Shown one piece after another: positions 28,241 through 37,800 of a stretch of DNA of 64,000 nt; the first letter of the stretch is position 1, and the number at the start of each line of letters is the position of its first letter. Below the pieces are notes generated by a model. The model did not search any database, had not been told where the DNA came from, and saw nothing but the letters and a program-made list of their open reading frames with translations. Position numbers and translations under genes: made by a program. The DNA is from Aquicoccus porphyridii (GTDB lineage Bacteria; Pseudomonadota; Alphaproteobacteria; Rhodobacterales; Rhodobacteraceae). The stretch spans positions 147,001 through 211,000 of the forward strand of contig NZ_VINQ01000003.1 of the NCBI RefSeq assembly GCF_008369105.1. Reading direction: 5' to 3'.

Positions 28241-28624
28241 TCACTCCCGTTCGCGTTCCATCTCGTCATAGGTCTCGCGCGCCAGCTTGAGCGCGTGATT
28301 GGCGCGCGGCACCCCGGCATAGATCGCCACGTGCTGAAACGCCTCAAGCACGTCGGTCTTGCTCGCCCCGGTGCGCGCGGTGGCGCGGATATGCATCGGG
28401 ATCTCGTCGAAATTGCCCAGCGCCGCCAACAGCGCCAGCGTGATCATCGACCGCTCCCGGTCGGAAATCCCGTCGCTGGCCCAGACATGACCCCAGGCCG
28501 TTTCGGTGATCATCTCCTGGAACGGCGCCTCGAAATCGCTTTTCCGCGCCTCGGCCCGGTCGACATGCGCATCCCCCAGGATATGCCTGCGCACCTTCAT
28601 TCCCTGTTCATATCGCTCCGACAT
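28241..28624 (-). CDS. pcaC: 4-carboxymuconolactone decarboxylase
   Basis: Small all-helical AhpD-fold decarboxylase producing beta-ketoadipate enol-lactone. The protein is 127 aa, the usual size for a stand-alone PcaC (no PcaD fusion). Typical sequences: GMKVRRHILGDAHVDRA, ITETAWGHVWA, HIRATARTGASKTDVLEA and HVAIYAGVPRANHAL. GAGGGAGAG precedes the start at 28624; the gap to pobA is 17 nt. Confidence 0.94.
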   Translation of the reverse strand: MSERYEQGMKVRRHILGDAHVDRAEARKSDFEAPFQEMITETAWGHVWASDGISDRERSMITLALLAALGNFDEIPMHIRATARTGASKTDVLEAFQHVAIYAGVPRANHALKLARETYDEMERERE

Positions 28625-28641
28625 GCTCTCTCCCTCGCAGC

Positions 28642-29868
<1,227 letters not shown>

Positions 29869-29873
29869 TTATC

Positions 29874-29897
29874 TCCGATTTACTTGCCTAAATCGGA
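29874..29897. promoter_or_regulatory. Candidate PcaQ operator (9-bp dyad)
   Basis: TCCGATTTA at 29874-29882 and its perfect complement TAAATCGGA at 29889-29897, 6-nt spacer, in the 92-bp pobA/pcaQ divergent spacer and ending 6 bp before the regulator ATG. The size and symmetry suit a LysR dimer site. It does not match the ATAACC-N4-GGTTAA motif that I recall for rhizobial PcaQ. Confidence 0.6.
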
Positions 29898-29903
29898 AAG
29901 CAA

Positions 29904-30809
29904 ATGATCGACCGCCGCATCAAGTTCCGCCATATCCAGTGCTTCACCGAGATCGCCCGCCAGGGCAGCCTCAAACGCGCCGCCGAAACCCTGCACCTCA
30001 CCCAGCCGGCGATTTCCAAGACATTGAAGGAACTCGAAGACATCCTCGCAGCCCCGCTCCTGACCCGCTCGCGCGCGGGTGTGGCGCTGACACCGCAGGG
30101 CGAGGTCTTCCTGCATTTCGCGCGCTCGTCGCTGGCCGCGCTGCAACAGGGCCTGAACGAGGTGGACGAGATCGGCCAGAGCGCCCGCGCCCGCCTGCGC
30201 GTCGGTGCGCTGCCCTCGGTCGCCGCGTGGCTCATGCCGCCGGTCGCGCGCGCCTTTGCCACGCTGGCCCCGCAGGCGGTGCTTGAAATCATCGACGGCC
30301 CGCATGGCTACCTGACCGACCGGCTGCGCCTCGGCGCGCTCGATCTTGTCATCGGCCGGCTTGGCCCGCCCGAGATGATGCAGGGCCTTTCCTTCACGCA
30401 GCTTTACGCCGAAGAGGTGGCCTTTGTTACCCGCGCCAACCACCCGCTGACCCGTGCCCCCGATCTGCACCGCATCGCCGATTACCCGGTGATCTATCCC
30501 TCGACCGGCTCGGCCATCCGCCCCCTTGTCGACCGCTACCTTGCCGAGAACGGGGTGGGCGACCTGCCGCGCCGGATCGAAACCGTTTCGGGCGCGTTCG
30601 GGCGCGTCCATACCCGCCAGAGCGATTGCGTCTGGATCATCTCCGCCGGCGTCGTCACCAATGAAATCGCCGATGGGCATCTCACCCGCCTGTCCTTCGA
30701 CACCGCGATCACCCAAGGGCCCGTCGGCCTCATGACCCGCCCCGAGGCACAACCCACCCCGGCGCAGGAATTCTTTCGCCTCGCCGTATCCCGGGCGCTT
30801 GCCGCCTGA
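29904..30809 (+). CDS. pcaQ: PcaQ-type LysR regulator
   Basis: 301-aa LysR regulator, divergent from the pobA-pcaCHG operon. The N-terminus resembles PcaQ (IKFRHIQCFTEIARQGSLKR; LTQPAISKTLKELEDIL). In rhizobia PcaQ activates pca genes with beta-carboxy-muconate or its lactone as effector; applying this here is inference. A perfect dyad lies immediately upstream. Its stop is 3 bp from the end of the convergent Hint gene. Confidence 0.85.
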   Translation: MIDRRIKFRHIQCFTEIARQGSLKRAAETLHLTQPAISKTLKELEDILAAPLLTRSRAGVALTPQGEVFLHFARSSLAALQQGLNEVDEIGQSARARLRVGALPSVAAWLMPPVARAFATLAPQAVLEIIDGPHGYLTDRLRLGALDLVIGRLGPPEMMQGLSFTQLYAEEVAFVTRANHPLTRAPDLHRIADYPVIYPSTGSAIRPLVDRYLAENGVGDLPRRIETVSGAFGRVHTRQSDCVWIISAGVVTNEIADGHLTRLSFDTAITQGPVGLMTRPEAQPTPAQEFFRLAVSRALAA

Positions 30810-30812
30810 CGC

Positions 30813-31808
30813 TCACGCCACCAGCGCGCCTTCCCACTGCCGCAGGCAATACCGCGCGGTCGGCGACTCGCGCCCCGTCGCCATGGGATCATCGCCAAAC
30901 AGCGCCTCGATCTCGGCCCGCGCCTCCCGGCCCAGCGTGGCAAGCGCCTCCGCCCCCAGATGCAGGCTCTCGCTCGCGATCCCCTCGGCCCAGATCACCT
31001 CGTGCCGGTCAAAGGCCAGATGCACGTAACGCACCCGTGGCCGCTCAACCTGGCGGATCGTGTCACCATTGACCAGGTGCGCCGCCGCCACCAGAACCTG
31101 CCCCTGCCCGAAATAAAGCGCGGTGCGCCAGTCACCGAGAAGCATCCGGTGCTGCGGCGACACCCAAAGGTCGCGCCGGTTGCCCAGCGCCCCGGCCCGG
31201 ATCACCACCGGCGCCATCGGCCCCACGCCCGGCACCTCCTTCTGGCCCACCCACCGGACCGGCTGCAAACCATGGTCCAGCGTCTGCACCAGATCGCCCA
31301 CCCGAACCGCGTCGACCGGCATCGGCCCACGGTCGGTCTCGACCGATGTGCCCGCCACGAAACAGGGAAATTCCGGCGGCTCGGACTCGAAGGTTTCAAA
31401 GGAAAGCTGCTCGCTCCGGGGCGGATCGGCCCCCGGCCCGTATTGCATCGTGCCCTCGGTCACGCCGTTCACGTCAAAGACGATATTCGCCGGGCTGGTA
31501 AAGACCTGGTGGTCTGCCGACGACGCCCGCCCCTGGAACTGGTCATGCTGCGGGTTGAGGTTGGAAAAGATCGGCGGATCGGACGAATCGCCCCCGGGCC
31601 AGGCATAGATATCCACGAACTGCCCGTTCGAGAACAGCGTGTCGCCCTCGTTCACCTGTCGCACCACGATGCGAAACACGTCAGACTCGCTGCCAAGCGC
31701 CTCAACGCCCGAAAGCGTGACCTTCATGCCGTTGTTGTTGCCACTGGTCGACACACCGGAAAACATCCCGATCTGATCGCCCGTAACGAAGATCTCGACC
31801 TCAGCCAC
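30813..31808 (-). CDS. Hint-domain (hedgehog/intein-type) protein
   Basis: 331-aa protein. Residues 1 to about 145 are beta-rich with no known motif (DVFRIVVRQVNEGDTLF; DIYAWPGG). From Cys149 there is a Hint domain: FPCFVAGTSVETDRGPMPVD (block A with nucleophile Cys149), then VRVGDLVQTLDHGLQPVRWVG and VSPQHRMLLG (block B). Such stand-alone Hint proteins are frequent in Rhodobacterales and may self-cleave at the cysteine. I place the start at GTG 31808, 6 nt after AGGGGG; TTG 31811 is the alternative. No classical signal peptide, so secretion, if any, would be by a type I-like route. Confidence 0.8.
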   Translation of the reverse strand: MAEVEIFVTGDQIGMFSGVSTSGNNNGMKVTLSGVEALGSESDVFRIVVRQVNEGDTLFSNGQFVDIYAWPGGDSSDPPIFSNLNPQHDQFQGRASSADHQVFTSPANIVFDVNGVTEGTMQYGPGADPPRSEQLSFETFESEPPEFPCFVAGTSVETDRGPMPVDAVRVGDLVQTLDHGLQPVRWVGQKEVPGVGPMAPVVIRAGALGNRRDLWVSPQHRMLLGDWRTALYFGQGQVLVAAAHLVNGDTIRQVERPRVRYVHLAFDRHEVIWAEGIASESLHLGAEALATLGREARAEIEALFGDDPMATGRESPTARYCLRQWEGALVA

Positions 31809-31962
31809 CAAAGGCCCCCTGCACTATCCCCCCAGGGTTTGCAGCCGGTTCAGGCTTGGGCAATTTGCCTGAAATCTCGTTTTCGTACAATGGCTTTCGC
31901 CGCGCGCGTCGATCGGTGCGCAGATGACCGCGCGTCACGGTTTCCGGCGGGCTGATCGCGGC

Positions 31963-32838
31963 TCAGGACAGGAATTCGGCCTTGGCATAGCCCTGCACGT
32001 AAAGCAGCGCCGTGAGGTCACCGAAATTCACCCGGATATCGCATTGCGCGGCCACGCTCGGTTTCGCATGCAGCGCCACCCCCGCCCCGGCCAAACCCAG
32101 CATCCCGAGGTCATTGGCCCCGTCACCGACCGCCATCACATCCGCCTTGGAAATTCCCAGCCGCGCGCTGATCTCTTCCAGCGCCCGCACCTTGGCCTCG
32201 CGCCCCAGTATGGGCTGCGCCACCGCCCCGGTCAGGCGACCATCCTCGATCAAAAGCGTGTTCGCGCGGTGCTCGTCGAACCCCAGTTCGGCGGCCACCT
32301 TGGCCGTGAACGCCGTGAACCCGCCCGACACCAGCGCCGCATAGGCCCCATTGCCCCGCATCGTCGTGACCAGTTCCCGGCCCCCCGGCATCAACTCGAT
32401 CCGCTCGCGCAGCACCTTGCCGATCACGCCCGCGTCCAACCCCTTCAACAGCGCCACCCGTTCGGTCAATGCGCCCTCGAAATCCAGCTCGCCATTCATC
32501 GCCCGCGCGGTGATCTCCTTCACATAGTCACCCACGCCCGCCGCATCGGCCAGCTCGTCAATGCATTCCTGCCGGATCATCGTGCTGTCCATGTCGGCCA
32601 GAAGCATCCGCTTGCGGCGCCCCTCTTGCGGCTGCACCACCAGGTCAACGCCCATCTTCTGAAGATCGGCCCACACGTCCCAAAGGTTGCCCGGCCGCTC
32701 CGCCACGGCAAACTCCGCCGCCTCGTCCACCGCAAGCCACCGCGCCGCGCCCCCGCCCCAGGCATTGCGCAGCGAATCGACCAGCGCCGGGTCGAGCGCC
32801 GGGGTCTCGGGCGAGGTCAGAAGCGTAACGATATGCAT
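31963..32838 (-). CDS. serB: Phosphoserine phosphatase
   Basis: HAD-family enzyme, last step of serine synthesis. The protein is 291 aa from ATG 32838; an upstream TTG at 32844 is not needed. The N-terminal ACT-like region (about 70 residues) is followed by the HAD core: [10 protein letters not shown] with Asp82 (nucleophile) and Asp84, [10 protein letters not shown], and [13 protein letters not shown]. It is divergent from serC-serA across a 157-bp spacer, so all three genes of the phosphorylated serine pathway are adjacent. Confidence 0.96.
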   Translation of the reverse strand: MHIVTLLTSPETPALDPALVDSLRNAWGGGAARWLAVDEAAEFAVAERPGNLWDVWADLQKMGVDLVVQPQEGRRKRMLLADMDSTMIRQECIDELADAAGVGDYVKEITARAMNGELDFEGALTERVALLKGLDAGVIGKVLRERIELMPGGRELVTTMRGNGAYAALVSGGFTAFTAKVAAELGFDEHRANTLLIEDGRLTGAVAQPILGREAKVRALEEISARLGISKADVMAVGDGANDLGMLGLAGAGVALHAKPSVAAQCDIRVNFGDLTALLYVQGYAKAEFLS

Positions 32839-32871
32839 GGGCAAGGTTCCCGATCATGGCCATTCCATGCC

Positions 32872-32990
32872 GCGATGCGGCACTTTGGCGGCTCTTACCG
32901 ACAAATCAAGGCTTGCGAAAGCCCCGCATCGCCCGTATCCCGGTTCGTGGGACACCCCTCCCCAACGAGGGGCGCTTATCTGGAAGGGTA
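32872..32990 (+). promoter_or_regulatory. Structured serC leader (candidate serC RNA element)
   Basis: The spacer between serB and serC holds clear RNA structure on the serC strand. GCGATGCGG (32872-32880) pairs perfectly with CCGCATCGC (32924-32932). Immediately inside its 3' arm is GGCTT-GCGA-AAGCC (32910-32923) with a GNRA-type loop. Nearer the gene, CCCCTC (32955-32960) pairs with GAGGGG (32967-32972), followed by the GGAAGGG ribosome-binding site. A conserved serC RNA motif is known upstream of serC in alphaproteobacteria; from memory the CCCCTC/GAGGGG hairpin near the start fits it, but I could not compare it to the covariance model. Confidence 0.55.
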
Positions 32991-32995
32991 GCTAC

Positions 32996-34144
32996 ATGGC
33001 TATTGATGCACCGGCAACGCGGCCGGCAAATCCGCGTTTTTCCTCTGGCCCTTGCGCCAAGATCCCCACATTCGAACTTGCGAAACTCGCCGACGCCTCG
33101 CTGGGCCGCTCGCACCGCGCCGCGGTGGGCAAGGCCAAGCTCAAGGCGGCGATCGACGGCACGCGCGAAATCCTCGGCATCCCCGACGATTATCGCATCG
33201 GCATCGTGCCCGCCTCTGACACCGGCGCCGTGGAAATGGCCCTGTGGTCGATGCTCGGCGCTCGCGGGGTCGAGATGCTGGCATGGGAATCGTTCGGCGC
33301 CGGCTGGGTCACGGATGTCGTGAAACAGCTCAAGCTTGACAATGCCACCGTGAAAACCGCCGAGTATGGCGAGATCGTCGATCTCTCTTCGGTCGATTTC
33401 GCGCATGACGTGGTGTTCACATGGAACGGCACCACCTCGGGCGTGCGCGTCCCGAACGGCGACTGGATCGCGGATGACCGCGACGGGCTCACCATCTGCG
33501 ACGCGACCTCGGCGGCCTTCGCACAGGATCTGCCCTGGCCGAAACTCGACGTGACGACCTTCTCCTGGCAAAAGGTGCTGGGCGGCGAAGCGGCGCATGG
33601 CATGCTGATCCTGAGCCCCCGCGCCGTCGAACGCCTCGAAAGCTACACCCCGCCCTGGCCCCTGCCCAAGATCTTCCGCATGACCAAGGGCGGCAAGCTC
33701 AACGAGGGCATCTTCGTGGGCGAAACCATCAACACGCCCTCGATGCTCGCGGTCGAGGATTACCTCGTCTCGCTCGACTGGGCGCGCTCGGTCGGCGGTC
33801 TCAAGGGCCTCATCGCCCGCGCCGATGCCAACACCAAGGCGGTGGTCGATTTCGTCGAAACGCATGACTGGATCGACGTTCTTCCGCGTGACCCCGCCAC
33901 CATGTCGAACACCAGCGTCTGCCTCAAGTTCACCGATCCGCGCATCAAGGACGGCGCGGGCTTTGCCAAGGCGGTCGCCAAGCGGCTTGAAGGCGAAGGC
34001 GTGGCCTATGACATCGGCGCCTATCGCGACGCACCTCCGGGCCTGCGCATCTGGTGCGGCGGCACGGTGGAAACGGCCAACGTGCAGGCGCTCATGCCGT
34101 GGATCGAATGGGCCTTTGAGGCCGAAATCGCCGCGCAATCCTGA
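32996..34144 (+). CDS. serC: Phosphoserine aminotransferase
   Basis: PLP enzyme making phosphoserine from 3-phosphohydroxypyruvate and glutamate. The protein is 382 aa. PLP lysine Lys193 in [10 protein letters not shown]; other marks are [31 protein letters not shown] and [12 protein letters not shown]. This is the alphaproteobacterial SerC type with the GRSHR segment. Start at 32996 with GGAAGGG upstream; the larger open frame from 32687 is antisense to serB. It is followed 72 nt later by serA. Confidence 0.96.
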   Translation: MAIDAPATRPANPRFSSGPCAKIPTFELAKLADASLGRSHRAAVGKAKLKAAIDGTREILGIPDDYRIGIVPASDTGAVEMALWSMLGARGVEMLAWESFGAGWVTDVVKQLKLDNATVKTAEYGEIVDLSSVDFAHDVVFTWNGTTSGVRVPNGDWIADDRDGLTICDATSAAFAQDLPWPKLDVTTFSWQKVLGGEAAHGMLILSPRAVERLESYTPPWPLPKIFRMTKGGKLNEGIFVGETINTPSMLAVEDYLVSLDWARSVGGLKGLIARADANTKAVVDFVETHDWIDVLPRDPATMSNTSVCLKFTDPRIKDGAGFAKAVAKRLEGEGVAYDIGAYRDAPPGLRIWCGGTVETANVQALMPWIEWAFEAEIAAQS

Positions 34145-34216
34145 TCGAAATTTCCGCGAAACCCCGGGGCCTCGCACATGGCCCCGGCACGCTTCTCATA
34201 TCAAAGGACCAGACAC

Positions 34217-35812
34217 ATGGCTCCCAAAGTTCTCGTATCCGACAAGCTCTCCGAAACCGCCGTTCAGATCTTCCGCGATCGCGGCATTGATGTCGATTTC
34301 ATGCCCGATGTCGGCAAGGACAAGGACAAGCTGGCCGAGATCATCGGCGATTATGACGGCCTTGCCATCCGCTCGGCCACCAAGGTCACCGAGAAGATCC
34401 TCGAACGCGCGGACAAGCTCAAGGTGGTCGGCCGCGCCGGGATCGGCACCGACAATGTCGACAAGGCGGCCGCCTCGAAAAAGGGCGTGATCGTGATGAA
34501 CACGCCGTTCGGCAACACCATCACCACCGCCGAACACGCCATCGCCATGATGTTCGCCTGCGCCCGGCAAATCCCCGAGGCCAGCGCCTCGACCCAAGCC
34601 GGCAAGTGGGAGAAATCGCGCTTCATGGGGGTCGAACTGACCGCCAAGACGCTGGGCGTGATCGGCGCGGGCAATATCGGCTCGATCGTCTGCGACCGGG
34701 CCCGCGGGCTCAAGATGAAGGTCATCGCCTTCGATCCCTTCCTCAGCGAGGAAAAGGCCACCTCGATGGGCGTCGAAAAGGTCGAGCTTGACGACCTTCT
34801 GGCGCGCGCCGATTTCATCACGCTGCATGTCCCGCTCACCGATCAGACCCGGAACATCCTCTCGGCCGGGAACCTCGCCAAGACGAAAAAGGGCGTGCGC
34901 ATCATCAACTGCGCCCGGGGCGGCCTCGTCGACGAGGCGGCGCTGGCCGAGCTGATCAAATCCGGCCATGTCGCCGGTGCCGCCTTCGACGTGTTCAGCG
35001 TCGAACCCGCCACCGAGAACCCGCTCTTCGGCCTGCCGGGCGTGGTCTGCACCCCGCATCTGGGCGCCGCCACCACCGAGGCACAGGAAAACGTGGCCCT
35101 GCAGGTGGCCGAGCAGATGTCGAACTACCTGCTCACCGGCGCCGTTGAAAACGCGCTCAACATGCCCTCGGTCACCGCCGAAGAGGCCAAGGTGATGAGC
35201 CCGTGGATCAGGCTCTCCGATCACCTCGGATCGTTCATCGGGCAACTGACGGACGAGCCGATCAAGGCGATCAACATCCTTTATGACGGCGTTGCCGCCC
35301 GGATGAACCTCGATGCGCTCAACTGTGCGGTGGTCTCGGGCATCATGAAATCGGTGAACCCGGATGTGAACATGGTTTCGGCCCCGGTCATCGCCAAGGA
35401 ACGCGGCATCAAGATCAGCACCACCAATCAGGACAAGTCGGGCGCCTTCGAGGGCTATATCAAGGTCACGGTCGTCACCGACAAGCGCGAACGCTCGATC
35501 GGCGGCACCGTGTTCTCCGACGGCAAGCCGCGCTTCATCCAGATCAAGGGCATCAACATCGACGCCGAGATCGGCGCGCATATGATCTATACCACCAACG
35601 AGGACGTGCCCGGCATCATCGGCACGCTGGGCGTCACCATGGGCGAGGCGGGCGTGAACATCGCCAACTTCACCTTGGGCCGTTCCGCATCGGGCGGCGA
35701 GGCCATCGCGCTGCTTTACGTGGACAGCCCGGTGGAACCTGTCGTGCTCGACAAGCTCAAGGCGACCGGACTGTTCCAGCAGGTTCAGCCGCTCGAATTC
35801 GACGTCGCCTGA
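34217..35812 (+). CDS. serA: D-3-phosphoglycerate dehydrogenase
   Basis: First enzyme of serine biosynthesis, NAD-dependent. The protein is 531 aa, the long SerA type. Substrate domain, then the nucleotide domain (GVIGAGNIGSIV), catalytic arginine in NCARGGLVDE and histidine in TPHLGAATTEAQ, an intervening domain (about 320-450) and a C-terminal ACT domain (HMIYTTNEDVPGIIGTLGVT) used for serine feedback in relatives. The start at 34217 has AAAGGA upstream. Likely co-transcribed with serC and thus under the same leader. Confidence 0.97.
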   Translation: MAPKVLVSDKLSETAVQIFRDRGIDVDFMPDVGKDKDKLAEIIGDYDGLAIRSATKVTEKILERADKLKVVGRAGIGTDNVDKAAASKKGVIVMNTPFGNTITTAEHAIAMMFACARQIPEASASTQAGKWEKSRFMGVELTAKTLGVIGAGNIGSIVCDRARGLKMKVIAFDPFLSEEKATSMGVEKVELDDLLARADFITLHVPLTDQTRNILSAGNLAKTKKGVRIINCARGGLVDEAALAELIKSGHVAGAAFDVFSVEPATENPLFGLPGVVCTPHLGAATTEAQENVALQVAEQMSNYLLTGAVENALNMPSVTAEEAKVMSPWIRLSDHLGSFIGQLTDEPIKAINILYDGVAARMNLDALNCAVVSGIMKSVNPDVNMVSAPVIAKERGIKISTTNQDKSGAFEGYIKVTVVTDKRERSIGGTVFSDGKPRFIQIKGINIDAEIGAHMIYTTNEDVPGIIGTLGVTMGEAGVNIANFTLGRSASGGEAIALLYVDSPVEPVVLDKLKATGLFQQVQPLEFDVA

Positions 35813-35834
35813 TCCCAAGCCACCAACACGATGC

Positions 35835-35855
35835 CGCCGCTCCCCCGGAGCGGCG
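35835..35855. terminator. Possible bidirectional hairpin after serA
   Basis: Nine-base-pair stem CGCCGCTCC (35835-35843) with GGAGCGGCG (35847-35855) and 3-nt loop in the 69-bp gap between serA and the convergent membrane-protein gene. There is no T-run on either side, so it may stop transcription only weakly or protect the 3' end. Confidence 0.4.
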
Positions 35856-35881
35856 ACACGGCCCGTTCGCTCAAGGCGTCT

Positions 35882-36256
35882 TCAGGCTGGCTTGCGCGCG
35901 TGCATCGCCACCGTGACGAGAAAGATCAGCATCGCGATCAGCGTCAGGAACGACCCCACCTTGGCCAGCGTCTCGCCCGTCTGACGCAATGCCTGCACGA
36001 TCCCCGGAACCAGCGTCACCAGCCCGACAAGCGCCACGACATAATGAACCCGGGCCAGCACCGTCTCCGCCGCCGCGGGCGTCGCGTGATAATAAAGCCC
36101 GATCAGCGCCATCGTCGCCCACCCGACAAGATTGAGATGCGCATGCGCCCCCGAAAGCATGTGATTGCCGGTGGCCGACATCTGGATGCCCCAGATCATG
36201 CCCAGCGTGACCGCCACCGTTCCGGTGGCAAAGAACCAAAGCGCAACACCTTTCAT
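35882..36256 (-). CDS. Small four-helix membrane protein with His-rich motif
   Basis: 124-aa membrane protein with four predicted helices (VALWFFATGTVAVTLGMIWG; NLVGWATMALIGLYYH; VHYVVALVGLVTLVPGIVQA; GSFLTLIAMLIFLVTVAM). It has a histidine cluster, GNHMLSGAHAHLNLVGW plus GLYYH, that resembles fragments of haem-copper oxidase subunit I. Its ATG overlaps the stop of the upstream cupin gene (ATGA), and GGGAGGGACG precedes the start at 36256. Whether it binds haem or a metal is not known. Confidence 0.7.
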   Translation of the reverse strand: MKGVALWFFATGTVAVTLGMIWGIQMSATGNHMLSGAHAHLNLVGWATMALIGLYYHATPAAAETVLARVHYVVALVGLVTLVPGIVQALRQTGETLAKVGSFLTLIAMLIFLVTVAMHARKPA

Positions 36257-36729
36257 GATACGTCCCTCCCCTTTTCTTGTTGCATGGCCCCAAGCGGCGG
36301 CCCGGTGAACTCCAGCTGATACCGCTGCGCGGCCTCGGTCACAGCCTCCATGTCCTCGGGAATGCGCAGCGACCGTGCCGCCATCTCGTAAAAGAACCCG
36401 TCAAAGCCACCCGGCGTCAGGATCACCAGGTGACGGCTCGGCTTGTCGCCGGTCACACGGAACGTATGCTCGGTGCCACGCGGCACGAAAACGCTCTCGC
36501 CAACCTGTTTGACGACGGTTTCGCCCGCCATCCAGAATTCTGCTTCGCCGGACAGCATGACGAATGTTTCATCCGCGCCGCGGTGCACGTGGCGCGGCGG
36601 TCCGCTGCCGGGCGGTCCGACCGAATCCACGATGCTCATCGCGCCGCCCGTGTCCTCGGCGCTCAGCATCCGGCTATAACTTGTGCCCAACCACTCGACG
36701 CAATCGTCACCGTTATCTGCAAAACTCAT
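36253..36729 (-). CDS. Cupin-domain protein
   Basis: 158-aa single-domain cupin. Metal-binding motif 1 is PPRHVHRGADETFVMLSGEA (two His and Glu), motif 2 lies in GESVFVPRGTEHTFRVTG with a histidine. AGGAGGAGG precedes the start at 36729. It is coupled by ATGA overlap to the small membrane protein and divergent from a LysR regulator whose start region carries a dyad. Substrate unknown; many such cupins are small-molecule dioxygenases or sensors. Confidence 0.82.
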   Translation of the reverse strand: MSFADNGDDCVEWLGTSYSRMLSAEDTGGAMSIVDSVGPPGSGPPRHVHRGADETFVMLSGEAEFWMAGETVVKQVGESVFVPRGTEHTFRVTGDKPSRHLVILTPGGFDGFFYEMAARSLRIPEDMEAVTEAAQRYQLEFTGPPLGAMQQEKGRDVS

Positions 36730-36810
36730 GGCCTCCTCCTGTCACAATTCAGTGAGTCGAAAGCCGCGGCACCCTGAACTCTGCCAGATGCCACTCCCCC
36801 TGTGAAACGA

Positions 36811-36834
36811 ATTGATGTTATGATACATATCAAT
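36811..36834. promoter_or_regulatory. Candidate LysR operator (ATTGAT / ATCAAT dyad)
   Basis: ATTGAT at 36811-36816 and ATCAAT at 36829-36834 around a 12-nt AT-rich centre, between the divergent cupin and LysR genes. It ends 3 bp before the ATG chosen for the regulator. This argues that the in-frame GTG at 36802, which would put the dyad inside the gene, is not the start. Confidence 0.45.
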
Positions 36835-36837
36835 GCC

Positions 36838-37800
36838 ATGAATTTCAGGTCCTTCGATCTCAACCTGCTCCGGGTGCTTGATACGCTCCTGACGGAACGC
36901 TCCACGGTCGCCGCCGCACAGAAGCTCGGGCTTAGCCAATCCGCCGTTTCCGCCGCGCTCTCGCGTTTGCGCCACGCACTCGGCGACCCGCTCTTCGTGC
37001 GCCACGGGCGGGGACTCGAACCCACGGATTTCGCCGCCGGGCTGCATATTCCGCTCGCTCGCCTGCTCGAAGAAACCGAGAACCTGCTCAGCGGCCCGGG
37101 CCAGTTCGACCCCTCGCAGGCGTCACAGGAATTCCGCATTTCAGGCTCGGATTTCTTCTCCGACATGCTGATACCGCAACTGGCCACCGACCTGCGGGTC
37201 AACGCACCACGCATGCGCGTGATGCTGGTCGATCTCGTGCCCGACAATTACGTCGACACGGTCGAACGCTACCAGGTCGATCTCGCGCTGCTGCCCAAAA
37301 CCACCCTGCCCAACTGGGCCAAGGAAATGCCGGTCTTCCATTCGACCTTCGTCGCCGTCGCCCGGCGCGATCACCCCCGGCTCACCCGCGCCGGGCTCAG
37401 GCCGGGCGATACGGTGCCACTCGATCTTTATTGCGACCTCGAACACGTTCTCTTCTCTCCCGAGGGGAAAACCTCGGCCATGGGCGATACCGCGCTGGCG
37501 AGGCTGGGGCGCAAGCGACATGTGCTGATCACCCTGCCCACCTTTGCCGGGGTCTATCATGCCGTCGCCGAAAGCGATCTCATCGCGCTCCTGCCCGGGC
37601 AACTGGCCCGCCACGTGGCCCCGCGTGTCGGGCTCGACATCTTCACCCCGCCGATGCCGGTGCCCGCGCCGCTCATCACCATGGTCTGGCACCGGCGCGC
37701 GACGCACAACCCCGCCCATCGCTGGCTCAGAAACAAGGTTGCGAATTTGCTTCTGCCGCTCAATGAAGGGGAACAACCACTGCCCGAAAGCACCACATGA
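36838..37800 (+). CDS. LysR-family regulator (NodD-like subgroup)
   Basis: 320-aa LysR regulator from ATG 36838 (MNFRSFDLNLLRVLDTLL). HTH: STVAAAQKLGLSQSAVSAAL followed by SRLRHALGDPLFVRHG, a form typical of the NodD/LeuO-like subgroup. It is divergent from the cupin/membrane-protein pair, which is its likely target. Two earlier in-frame starts (36802 GTG, 36820 ATG) exist; none has a good ribosome-binding site. Its stop overlaps the next ATG (ATGA). Confidence 0.83.
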   Translation: MNFRSFDLNLLRVLDTLLTERSTVAAAQKLGLSQSAVSAALSRLRHALGDPLFVRHGRGLEPTDFAAGLHIPLARLLEETENLLSGPGQFDPSQASQEFRISGSDFFSDMLIPQLATDLRVNAPRMRVMLVDLVPDNYVDTVERYQVDLALLPKTTLPNWAKEMPVFHSTFVAVARRDHPRLTRAGLRPGDTVPLDLYCDLEHVLFSPEGKTSAMGDTALARLGRKRHVLITLPTFAGVYHAVAESDLIALLPGQLARHVAPRVGLDIFTPPMPVPAPLITMVWHRRATHNPAHRWLRNKVANLLLPLNEGEQPLPESTT

